Counted from the stretch's first letter, positions 6,806 to 11,389 are shown. The stretch: 23,653 bases of DNA from CAZLQG01 sp964561655 (GCA_964561655.1 CAZLQG010000015.1:1-23653); one strand, 5' to 3'. The notes: a model not told the origin generated them from the sequence alone. Translations and numbers: made by a program.

Positions 6806-7036
6806 TTATTGTATTGGAGCCGGGCTGCTGCCACCTGAGCAGACTTTGCAGGTGCTCTTGTGGGTGAATATTTCCACCAGGGTCGCCAAACCAACTAAGA
6901 TATAGATAATTCTGGAAATCACGGCTTCTTGACCGCCAAAGATTTCGCCTACATCCCAGCCAAACAGGCCAACTAGTAGCCAGTTAAGGCCGCCAATTAC
7001 TAATAAGATGAATGCGAGAACGTGTAATCCTTTCAC
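6806..7036 (-). CDS. DUF378 family small membrane protein
   Basis: 76 residues from the chosen start. The sequence GLHVLAFILLVIGGLNWLLVGLFGWD and the second helix near ISRIIYILVGLATLVEIF are the DUF378 (YuzA-like) signature: two helices with a GGLNWLLVG turn. The C-terminal tail has two cysteines (CKVC) and a Pro/Ser-rich end. Two GTG codons compete as starts (7045 and 7036). I prefer 7036 because the near-consensus Shine-Dalgarno AAGGGGGTGG (7042-7051) lies 5 nt before it, whereas it overlaps the upstream GTG. A TATAAT at 7111-7116 is the likely -10. DUF378 has no known function. Confidence 0.88.
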   Translation of the reverse strand: MKGLHVLAFILLVIGGLNWLLVGLFGWDVGEIFGGQEAVISRIIYILVGLATLVEIFTHKSTCKVCSGGSSPAPIQ

Positions 7037-7110
7037 TTTCTCCACCCCCTTTCTTGTTGCCCTTATAAAGCTGAAAAGTAGAAATTTAAGGGATTTTTAC
7101 TATTTTTATT

Positions 7111-7116
7111 ATTATA
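7111..7116 (-). promoter_or_regulatory. -10 box for the DUF378 gene
   Basis: TATAAT on the minus strand, about 75 nt before the GTG start. No convincing -35 is visible at the right spacing. Confidence 0.4.
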
Positions 7117-7224
7117 TCAGATTTTTAGATTTTACTTTTTTAATTATGCACAAGCGCCTTAATCAAAAAATAAAAGCTTAACGGCTGGTAATTTCAAACC
7201 TAGCATTTTTTTATTTAAAAAATT

Positions 7225-7285
7225 GTCCCCTCTGAGGCAGTTTTATTATCTGTTTTATCAGTGTAAATCCGCGCATCTGTGACGC
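7225..7285. repeat. Probable dispersed intergenic repeat fragment
   Basis: Directly after the speA-like stop, the sequence CAGTGTAAATCCGCGCATCT and its surroundings resemble a second stretch in this window at 16690-16800 (CACAGAT, GCGGAT and ATCCGTGTAAT motifs). Both look like the ATCCGCGTAATCTGTG-type repeats common between genes in several environmental bacterial groups. The similarity is by eye. Confidence 0.4.
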
Positions 7286-7290
7286 CGCAG

Positions 7291-8688
7291 CTACCAGCCG
7301 AACACTCTACCAACCTCTTCTGGCGTTTCCCTTTTTCGTATGATTTTAATTTCCCCATTTTGTGCCACCAGCTTTGCCGGGGAAGAAAGCAGGCAGTGGT
7401 GGCTGGCCAGAGAATCCTGGTAGGCTCCTGTATCCAGGAAAGCCATATATAAATCGTCGCAATCTTCCAAGCGCGGCAAAAGGATGTATTCCCCGCCGGC
7501 CGTGTATTTGTCGTCACTGTCGCACGAACTGCCCGCCAGCCAGACTTTGGCAAGCTTTTTGTTTTTCATGTAGTTTATTGGTACTACGTGCCATTTTTGA
7601 TGGATGGCCCAGGTATCAATTAAATCATTCATAAAACTGCCATCAATAATGTACCAGCGGTTGTTGCCTTTGTTTTCTGCCGGTTTTTCCGCTAGCACTT
7701 TGTAAATGGTAATTTGCGCCGGTGCGGCCACGTATCTCCCCCATTCGGTAATGAGGTTGGGATGTTTGACTTGCAACCGATCGCAGGTGTTCTTTGCCAT
7801 TTTTACCAGCTGCTGGATCAGCGTCTTGGCGGTGTAAAAATGGTTGCGCTTTTCGTAAGGCACTCCGGCGCCTCCCCCTATATCTATGGTATCGAGCCCG
7901 GGATTTTTAACGCGCATTTTGGCATAGAGTTCAAGGGCTCTTTTAAAAGGTTTCAGAATGCCGCTTATGTTTTCGACTTGGCTGGAAATGTGGTAGTGGA
8001 GCACAGAGAGATTGCGGATTTTACCTATGCGAAGCAGCTCTTCTTCCGGAAAGCCATAGCGGTTAAAACGTTTGTCCCAATGGCTTTTAGTTTTTACGTT
8101 TAAACTCACCCTAATTCCCACTTCGCCCTTGAATTTTTCCATCCTTTCCAATTCCACCTCGTCTTCAATAATTGGAATTACAATCAGCCCCTTGCCTTTG
8201 AGTTCTTCAATAAGCTCCATGTATTTTTCCGTTTTGGGGCCGTTGCAGATTACTCTGATTTTAACGTTAAACTTGTCCTGTTCTATCATCCTTTTTACTA
8301 AAAAGAGTTCGTTGGCGCTGGCCACGTCCAAATTCGCGCCTTCCGCTACGGCCGGCAGGACGAATTCTTTATTTTGGTTGACTTTCATTGCGTAATGATA
8401 GTGGAATTTGCCTTTGTACCCCAGAACTTTAATGTAAGCGTTGAAAGTTTCTATTAAATCACGGACACGATTTTCTATAATAGTCGGAAAAACCACCTCC
8501 GTCGGACTGCCGTATTTTTTTATAATGTCATCAATGTTGTATTGGAAGTTGCCTTCGCGTACAATCAATTCGCCGTCCGGGCCGATGTCGAAGTCCTGGG
8601 TGTTGTATTCCTCAATCCCCAGGCGCCAGAATTTGCGAAAGCCGTTTTTTTTGGTTCGGGAGTTCTTCTTAATTTTGCGTTTTGCCAT
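7291..8688 (-). CDS. speA: Short biosynthetic arginine decarboxylase-like PLP enzyme
   Basis: 465 residues of the fold-type III (alanine-racemase-like) PLP decarboxylase family. The PLP lysine is in HYHYAMKVNQN near residue 101, compared with YPIKVNQ in SpeA. The substrate and phosphate side shows HYHISSQVENI, DIGGGAGVPYEKRN and EWGRYVAAP, and the active-site cysteine motif reads GSSCDSDDKY near 395. These match biosynthetic arginine decarboxylase (agmatine for polyamine synthesis) better than LysA or ornithine decarboxylase. Classical SpeA is about 630-660 residues, so this version lacks roughly 170 residues of inserted domains. No speB or other polyamine gene is nearby. The basic N-terminus (MAKRKIKKNSRTKKNG) is an extra tail. 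A promoter with an embedded inverted repeat and a terminator-like hairpin precede it. The family is firm; the exact substrate is less so. Confidence 0.75.
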   Translation of the reverse strand: MAKRKIKKNSRTKKNGFRKFWRLGIEEYNTQDFDIGPDGELIVREGNFQYNIDDIIKKYGSPTEVVFPTIIENRVRDLIETFNAYIKVLGYKGKFHYHYAMKVNQNKEFVLPAVAEGANLDVASANELFLVKRMIEQDKFNVKIRVICNGPKTEKYMELIEELKGKGLIVIPIIEDEVELERMEKFKGEVGIRVSLNVKTKSHWDKRFNRYGFPEEELLRIGKIRNLSVLHYHISSQVENISGILKPFKRALELYAKMRVKNPGLDTIDIGGGAGVPYEKRNHFYTAKTLIQQLVKMAKNTCDRLQVKHPNLITEWGRYVAAPAQITIYKVLAEKPAENKGNNRWYIIDGSFMNDLIDTWAIHQKWHVVPINYMKNKKLAKVWLAGSSCDSDDKYTAGGEYILLPRLEDCDDLYMAFLDTGAYQDSLASHHCLLSSPAKLVAQNGEIKIIRKRETPEEVGRVFGW

Positions 8689-8689
8689 G

Positions 8690-8728
8690 GGTTCAAAATA
8701 AAATAAGACGAATTTTCGTAAATTCGCC
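8690..8728 (-). terminator. Terminator-like hairpin just before the speA-like start
   Basis: On the minus strand a 9-bp stem (8720-8728 with 8707-8715) is followed by TTATTTTATTTT and then, within 20 nt, the ATG at 8688. No other minus-strand gene ends here, so this looks like an attenuator in the leader rather than a terminator of an upstream gene. Confidence 0.5.
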
Positions 8729-8791
8729 TGATTAAACTAAACCATTTAGTTGATGGATATAAGTTTGGGTTGAATTGATGATCGGACTGGG

Positions 8792-8879
8792 AAACCTGTT
8801 CAACTGTTTATGGTTAAATATCACCGCTAATTTAACAGTAAAAAAACAGTTTGTCAAATCCTTGATTTACAACAGGTTT
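8792..8879. repeat. Nested inverted repeats over the speA-like promoter
   Basis: Three nested arm pairs: AAACCTGTT/AACAGGTTT (8792-8800 with 8871-8879), AACTGTTT/AAACAGTT (8802-8809 with 8844-8851) and GTTAAA/TTTAAC (8813-8818 with 8831-8836). A small TCAA/TTGA hairpin sits in the 3' internal loop. The set covers the -35 and -10 boxes at 8829-8857. It could be an operator, a cruciform or a small structured RNA. Confidence 0.5.
8829..8857 (-). promoter_or_regulatory. Promoter of the speA-like gene
   Basis: Minus strand: perfect TTGACA (8852-8857), 17-bp spacer, TAAATT (8829-8834). It predicts a start near 8822 and a 134-nt leader. The spacer contains one arm of the nested inverted repeats. 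Confidence 0.65.
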
Positions 8880-8909
8880 TCAATTAAAATTAATCAAGCA
8901 AAAAGTTTT

Positions 8910-8943
8910 GGCCTGAGCGGCGAAGCAGTAACATAAGGCGGCC
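8910..8943 (+). pseudogene. Degenerate tRNA-Cys-like 5' half
   Basis: GGCCTGAGCGGCGAAGCAGT and the following TAACATAAGGCGG align with the 5' half of the intact tRNA-Cys (shared GGCGAAG, AG, TAAC in the D arm, then a GCGG anticodon-stem strand). GCGG can pair with CCGC in the 3' piece at 9061-9064. The acceptor pairing with the 3' piece is imperfect, so I treat it as a decayed tRNA half. The alternative is chance tRNA-like sequence. Confidence 0.45.
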
Positions 8944-8946
8944 ATG

Positions 8947-9048
8947 TCCCGCACCTATGATGGTACCGTGGCGAAGTAGCTAACGCAGTGGTCTGCAAAA
9001 CCACCATTCGTGGGTGCAAATCCCACCGGTACCTCCATAGGTGCGGGA
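8947..9048. repeat. Inverted repeat enclosing tRNA-Cys
   Basis: TCCCGCACCTATG (8947-8959) is the exact complement of CATAGGTGCGGGA (9036-9048). Together with the 7-bp acceptor stem this forms a nearly continuous 20-bp helix with one 2-nt mismatch. The arms are unrelated in sequence to those around tRNA-Leu and tRNA-Val. Confidence 0.85.
8962..9037 (+). tRNA. tRNA-Cys(GCA)
   Basis: Complete cloverleaf: acceptor GGTACCG/CGGTACC, short D stem GCG/CGC, anticodon stem GTGGT/ACCAC with loop CTGCAAA (anticodon GCA), T arm GTGGG-TGCAAAT-CCCAC. The discriminator is U, as expected for Cys, and CCA is encoded. It is enclosed by a gene-specific inverted repeat and lies between two tRNA-Cys-like remnants. 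Confidence 0.95.
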
Positions 9049-9055
9049 TCGGAAG

Positions 9056-9100
9056 GCAAAACCGCGATGTATGGGTGCGAATCCGTTTCTAGCGCCTCCA
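9056..9100 (+). pseudogene. Degenerate tRNA-Cys-like 3' half
   Basis: Begins at GCA followed by AA and ACCGC, as in the anticodon loop and 3' anticodon strand of the intact gene, then GGGTGCGAATCC in place of its T arm, and ends TCCA. The T stem is not properly paired and the acceptor side is about 2 nt too long. It reads as the 3' half of a second tRNA-Cys split immediately before its anticodon, with the intact tRNA-Cys in the gap. Confidence 0.5.
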
Positions 9101-9181
9101 GCCCGAGCGGCGAAGCCCCGGTAAAATACGCTTTCAGCGTTTCTACGGGACAGGCTGGCATACAGCCGCGGGCTTACTAAA
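9101..9181 (+). pseudogene. tRNA-Leu-like 5' remnant with hairpins
   Basis: GCCCGAG followed by CG, GCG, a D-loop-like AAGCCCCGGTAAAATA and CGC resembles a tRNA-Leu 5' part. GCCCGAG pairs 6 of 7 with CCCGGGC at 9368-9374. Further on, CTGGCATAC (9155-9163) followed by CTTA repeats the D-loop and anticodon region of the intact tRNA-Leu at 9211. The piece also folds on itself (ACGCT/AGCGT; CCAGCC/GGCTGG). It is too long for one half, so it may be a composite of decayed copies. Confidence 0.4.
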
Positions 9182-9195
9182 GTTAGGTATCTTTA

Positions 9196-9308
9196 CCTCG
9201 TACAGTTGGTGCCGGTGTGGCGGAACTGGCATACGCAACTGACTTAAGATCAGTCGCCCTTATGGGATTGTGGGTTCGATTCCCACCACCGGCACCACTT
9301 GTACGAGG
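9196..9308. repeat. Inverted repeat enclosing tRNA-Leu(UAA)
   Basis: CCTCGTACAGTTGGT (9196-9210) and ACCACTTGTACGAGG (9294-9308) pair at 13 of 15 positions and continue directly into the tRNA acceptor stem, making a 22-bp helix with a 2-nt mismatch. An outer GTTAGG/CCTAAC pair (9182-9187 with 9323-9328) extends it. Confidence 0.8.
9211..9297 (+). tRNA. tRNA-Leu(UAA)
   Basis: Class II tRNA: acceptor GCCGGTG/CACCGGC, anticodon stem ACTGA/TCAGT with loop CTTAAGA (anticodon TAA), long variable arm with stem CCC/GGG, T arm GTGGG-TTCGATT-CCCAC, discriminator A and encoded CCA. It is enclosed by its own inverted repeat and flanked by Leu-like remnants. Confidence 0.95.
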
Positions 9309-9324
9309 CGCGAGTACCATTGCC

Positions 9325-9378
9325 TAACATCAGTCGCCCTTACGGGACTAAAGGGTTTGACTCCCTCCCCGGGCATCA
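9325..9378 (+). pseudogene. Degenerate tRNA-Leu(UAA) 3' half
   Basis: Starts TAA-CA-TCAGT (anticodon, two loop bases, anticodon strand), followed by the variable arm CGCCCTTACGGGAC, almost identical to that of the intact tRNA-Leu (CGCCCTTATGGGAT). A T arm with loop TTTGACT and one mismatch follows, then CCCGGGC, A and TCA instead of CCA. This is a clear decayed copy of the 3' half, again beginning at the anticodon. Confidence 0.65.
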
Positions 9379-9412
9379 AAAAATCCCTCCCGATTAATCG
9401 GGAGGGATTTTT
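9379..9412. terminator. Perfect palindromic bidirectional terminator
   Basis: 17-nt arms AAAAATCCCTCCCGATT / AATCGGGAGGGATTTTT with no spacer. It ends the tRNA region on the plus strand and the secreted-protein gene on the minus strand. Confidence 0.88.
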
Positions 9413-9424
9413 GCAAGTCTGCAT

Positions 9425-10105
9425 TTAGTCTAAGTAAGCAAGCTCTGGGAAAGTTGCGAGTGCAGCTTTAAGCGGAATTTGGAGAGCCGCAAGTTTTCTT
9501 TCTTGTTCGGTCTCATTTGTCATTGCCATCAAATCATTGTATTTAGATTGCGCTCCGTAGACCCAGTTCCAGCTCCCCGGTTGTACGTACACGCCTTTCA
9601 TTTGTTTGAAGGTGGTGAGCTGTTCTTTATACAGAGGTTTTTCTAAAAGCTGGGCCATATCCTTAAACCAGTCTAGCTGGGTTTCGTATTTTCTCCACGA
9701 AGGGTGTCCGGGCGCAACGCCAATTCCGCTACAATTATTATCGACATGGTGGATACACATATTGCTTTCCACCCAAGAAATAGCCAAAGCTCTCTGCCAT
9801 TGAGGCTGTTGAACAATCTCGCCGGCGTAAGGAGCCAAAGGAGAATTTAAGTTCTCAAGATAGGCTCGCAATTTTTTTACAAGCGGATCGTTCTGGACTA
9901 CTTCTTCAAAGGTAATAGAATTTTGATTTATTTTGGGGTTTTGTATCGGATCTTTGACTTCAAAAACCAAAGCGGTGTTTTCCCCTGCGGCCTGAGTGTT
10001 TGTAGCCAAAACGATTTCCGGATAAACTAGCGAAACCAAGGAAACCATGCTGGCAATTACCAAACCTTTGCTTAAGCCAGACCTGAGGGTTAAAAGAGCT
10101 TTCAT
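9425..10105 (-). CDS. Secreted or anchored lysozyme-fold (transglycosylase-like) protein
   Basis: 226 residues. A basic start (MKALLTLRSGLSKG) and a hydrophobic stretch near 15-34 ending in VLATNTQAA suggest a signal peptide, possibly cleaved after ALA-like residues. After a linker, residues about 95-205 resemble a lysozyme-like domain: WQRALAISWVESNMC near 103-117 carries the likely catalytic Glu in the A-x-x-ES-N context of lytic transglycosylases, followed by CSGIGVAPGHPSW and GSWNWVYGAQSKYNDL. Two cysteines (MCIHH...NNCSG) could form a disulfide outside the cell. The likely role is peptidoglycan cleavage. The start has AAAGGAG 12 nt upstream, a long spacing. The promoter and a start-proximal hairpin lie upstream. 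Monocistronic. Confidence 0.75.
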   Translation of the reverse strand: MKALLTLRSGLSKGLVIASMVSLVSLVYPEIVLATNTQAAGENTALVFEVKDPIQNPKINQNSITFEEVVQNDPLVKKLRAYLENLNSPLAPYAGEIVQQPQWQRALAISWVESNMCIHHVDNNCSGIGVAPGHPSWRKYETQLDWFKDMAQLLEKPLYKEQLTTFKQMKGVYVQPGSWNWVYGAQSKYNDLMAMTNETEQERKLAALQIPLKAALATFPELAYLD

Positions 10106-10200
10106 TTGAGAATCAAACTCCTTTCTCCCCTAAAATGGAAGATGAAATTATTAAATTAGCTTCTATAAAAAGCGCTTATTTAGCCGCCCTTTTTTGAAAT

Positions 10201-10223
10201 AAAAAAGAGTGCCAATTAGCACT
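10201..10223 (-). terminator. Hairpin with T run at the start of the secreted-protein leader
   Basis: On the minus strand AGTGC-TAATTG-GCACT is followed by CTTTTTT. It begins only a few bases after the transcription start predicted from the promoter at 10235-10263, so it may be an attenuator or 5' stabiliser rather than a terminator of upstream transcription. Confidence 0.5.
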
Positions 10224-10234
10224 TTCTTAATATA

Positions 10235-10263
10235 ATTATAGCTTTTTTGAGGTAAAAAGTCAA
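10235..10263 (-). promoter_or_regulatory. Promoter of the secreted lysozyme-fold gene
   Basis: Minus strand TTGACT (10258-10263), 17-bp spacer, TATAAT (10235-10240). The predicted start is near 10228, with a leader of about 120 nt. Confidence 0.78.
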
Positions 10264-10340
10264 TGGATTTTTGCCGTTTTTGGGCTTAAATAAGCCAAAT
10301 AAGTTATTTTTAGGCTGGTTTTTGGCTGTTTTGGGTAATC

Positions 10341-10368
10341 AAAAACCCCTTGTTTTATTGGGGTTTTT
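10341..10368. terminator. Bidirectional terminator-like hairpin
   Basis: AAAAACCCC (10341-10349) pairs with GGGGTTTTT (10360-10368), giving T runs on both strands. It lies in the intergenic block between the tRNA-Gly terminator and the secreted-protein promoter. No plus-strand gene ends here, so it may be a second terminator for the tRNA transcripts. Confidence 0.6.
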
Positions 10369-10389
10369 AAGGGAGCGGTTAGCTCCAAT

Positions 10390-10409
10390 AGTACAGCCTC
10401 CGGCTGACT
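10390..10409. repeat. Short palindrome
   Basis: AGT-A-CAGCC-TCC-GGCTG-ACT, an inverted repeat with 5- and 3-bp arm segments. It resembles the REP-like palindromes elsewhere in this intergenic block. No gene is seen from 10264 to 10484 apart from the terminators noted. Confidence 0.4.
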
Positions 10410-10450
10410 ACGGGGCTCAGCGGGATAGGTCTGCATTGCCGTCAAAAAGG

Positions 10451-10476
10451 AAAAGACCCCATCTTGCGATGAGGTC
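10451..10476 (-). terminator. Terminator of the tRNA-Phe/tRNA-Gly transcript
   Basis: On the minus strand GACCTCATC-GCAA-GATGGGGTC is followed by TTTTCCTTTTT, 8 nt after the tRNA-Gly 3' end. Confidence 0.82.
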
Positions 10477-10484
10477 ATTTCCTC

Positions 10485-10558
10485 TGGAGCGGCTAAGGGG
10501 AATCGAACCCCTATCTTCTCCATGGCAAGGAGATGTTCTACCATTGAACCATAGCCGC
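10485..10558 (-). tRNA. tRNA-Gly(GCC)
   Basis: Acceptor GCGGCTA/TAGCCGC, D stem GTTC/GAAC, anticodon stem TCTCC/GGAGA with loop TTGCCAT (anticodon GCC), T arm AGGGG-TTCGATT-CCCCT, discriminator U and encoded CCA. It lies 1 nt downstream of tRNA-Phe, so the two are co-transcribed. Confidence 0.95.
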
Positions 10559-10559
10559 G

Positions 10560-10634
10560 TGGTGCCTCGGGTCAGAATCGAACTGACGACACGATGCTCT
10601 TCAGGCATCTGCTCTACCACTGAGCTACCGAGGC
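10560..10634 (-). tRNA. tRNA-Phe(GAA)
   Basis: Acceptor GCCTCGG/CCGAGGC, D stem GCTC/GAGC, anticodon stem GATGC/GCATC with loop CTGAAGA (anticodon GAA), T arm GTCAG-TTCGATT-CTGAC, discriminator A and encoded CCA. Confidence 0.95.
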
Positions 10635-10659
10635 ACGTCACGACTTGCTCCGGGTTTTC

Positions 10660-10681
10660 AAAATTTACCAAAGTAAATTTT
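10660..10681. repeat. A/T-rich hairpin between tRNA groups
   Basis: AAAATTTAC-CAAA-GTAAATTTT, a 9-bp perfect stem with T-rich flanks on both sides. It could terminate the interrupted tRNA/tRNA-Val transcript on the minus strand. Confidence 0.45.
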
Positions 10682-10706
10682 TTCTACCCTCCGCTGTCGC
10701 TCCTCT

Positions 10707-10803
10707 TTCCCAAAAATCCGTGCTCGTCGCCCTGCGGGCGTCTGCGCACCTGATTTTTGGGAATCCTATTATTGTCCCTCGACTGCGCTCGGGACGAGTC
10801 GAG
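10707..10803. repeat. REP-like palindromic elements
   Basis: TTCCCAAAAATC (10707-10718) pairs with GATTTTTGGGAA (10752-10763) and encloses a GC-rich hairpin CGCCC-TGC-GGGCG. A second element, CTCGACT (10778-10784) with AGTCGAG (10797-10803), ends exactly at the 3' CCA of the interrupted tRNA. Both look like dispersed palindromic repeats rather than coding sequence. Confidence 0.55.
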
Positions 10804-10846
10804 TGGTGGACGGTGCAGGATTTGAACCTGCGACCCTTGCAGCTTG

Positions 10847-10950
10847 CCCCGTTAGACATGGTGGGCAATGTAGGGATTGAACCTACGACCTACTCGGTGT
10901 AAACGAGTCGCTCTACCACTGAGCTAATTGCCCTGTATTGTCTAACGGGG
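10847..10950. repeat. Inverted repeat enclosing tRNA-Val
   Basis: Minus strand CCCCGTTAGACA (10950-10939) and TGTCTAACGGGG (10858-10847), a perfect 12-bp pair. The 3' arm begins immediately after the tRNA-Val CCA, and the 5' arm ends 5 nt before its first base. If tRNA-Val is cut out by normal end processing, the two outer tRNA halves would be left with complementary 12-nt ends. Confidence 0.9.
10859..10933 (-). tRNA. tRNA-Val(UAC), nested inside another tRNA gene
   Basis: Acceptor GGGCAAT/ATTGCCC, D stem GCTC/GAGC, anticodon stem ACTCG/CGAGT with loop TTTACAC (anticodon TAC), T arm GTAGG-TTCAATC-CCTAC, discriminator A and encoded CCA. It lies wholly within the anticodon-loop insertion of the tRNA gene at 10804-10988, on the same strand. 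Confidence 0.95.
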
Positions 10951-11009
10951 TAAATAAATGCAATGCTCTACCCTTGAGCTAACCGTCCCGATAACTAGGA
11001 TAGAATATA

Positions 11010-11327
11010 TCAAAAATAAAGCTTTTTTGCAACAGTCTTGGAGAGCGTTATTAAAGTTTCCGTACTATCGTTTTTGGAAAGACGATTTTTCTTTCTTGTC
11101 CCGCATTTTTCGCATTCATGGACAAGAATATATTGGTCTTTTTTAATTTCAAAATCAACCGGTCGCATCATTCCTCCACACGCTTGCGCGCGGTCGCCTG
11201 GATTTACATCAACATGTTTGGAATATAGGCACTTTGGACAATGGTTGGTATAACCGGTGCCTGAGACACGAAGTCCGCAATGCCGGCAGGTAAAATTTTC
11301 CGTTTTTTTAATGAATTTTTTCGTCAT
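11010..11327 (-). CDS. RNHCP domain zinc-ribbon protein
   Basis: 105 residues. Cysteine pairs sit at FTCRHCG (N-terminus), NHCPKC (YTNHCPKCLYSKHVD) and HECEKCG (C-terminal third), with PGDRAQACGGMMRPVDF between them. This is the RNHCP domain pattern, a zinc-ribbon-like family of unknown function; the R of the family name is T here (TNHCP). The ATG at 11327 is preferred over an upstream GTG at 11345 because it starts the conserved region and a TATTAT box lies 8 nt upstream, giving a nearly leaderless message. It lies upstream of the interrupted tRNA on the same strand, 21 nt away, with no terminator seen between them, so the tRNA may be read through from this gene. Confidence 0.85.
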   Translation of the reverse strand: MTKKFIKKTENFTCRHCGLRVSGTGYTNHCPKCLYSKHVDVNPGDRAQACGGMMRPVDFEIKKDQYILVHECEKCGTRKKNRLSKNDSTETLITLSKTVAKKLYF

Positions 11328-11335
11328 CAAGAAAG

Positions 11336-11341
11336 ATAATA
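11336..11341 (-). promoter_or_regulatory. -10 box for the RNHCP gene
   Basis: TATTAT on the minus strand, 8 nt before the ATG at 11327, so a near-leaderless mRNA is expected. The -35 is weak. Confidence 0.35.
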
Positions 11342-11389
11342 GCACAATTGCGACAAATTTGTTATTATGGAGATGCTTAAAAAGGTTTT

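Larger units (their letters stand above)
10804..10988 (-). tRNA. tRNA gene interrupted in the anticodon loop; identity undetermined
   Basis: On the minus strand two segments form a complete class I tRNA. The 5' part (10988-10959) has acceptor GGACGGT, TA, D arm GCTC-AAGGGTA-GAGC and anticodon strand TTGCA. The 3' part (10841-10804) has TGCAA, variable GGGTC, T arm GCAGG-TTCAAAT-CCTGC, ACCGTCC, A and CCA. Every stem pairs perfectly. Between them are 117 nt (10842-10958) holding a 12-bp inverted repeat and a whole tRNA-Val gene. The mature 7-base loop depends on where the insert is cut: TT plus CAAGC gives anticodon CAA, TTT plus AAGC gives UAA, TTTAT plus GC gives UAU. None is clearly right, and Leu anticodons would not suit a class I body. 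It may be spliced, work as a two-piece tRNA, or be a recently broken gene. Confidence 0.65.

Noticed and set aside
8955..9161. Minus-strand open frame of 68 codons across tRNA-Cys
   Set aside because: It is antisense to an intact tRNA and its remnants, and the protein has no recognisable features.
10207..10223. CIRCE-like element (HrcA operator)
   Set aside because: GAGTGC and TTAGCACT are present, but in the opposite order and overlapping, not TTAGCACTC-N9-GAGTGCTAA. It reads better as a hairpin with a T run.
10271..10753. Plus-strand open frame of 160 codons
   Set aside because: It covers the antisense of tRNA-Gly and tRNA-Phe, two terminators and palindromes, and its translation has no coherent protein features.
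10842..10958. Group I intron in the interrupted tRNA
   Set aside because: The insert is only about 110 nt and is filled by tRNA-Val and its inverted repeat; no P, Q, R or S core elements are visible.
10804..10988. Archaeal-type bulge-helix-bulge tRNA intron
   Set aside because: The unpaired stretches next to the anticodon stem (8 and 5 nt) do not give the 3-4-3 bulge-helix-bulge pattern, and no splicing endonuclease is expected in this group. The possibility of other splicing remains in the findings.
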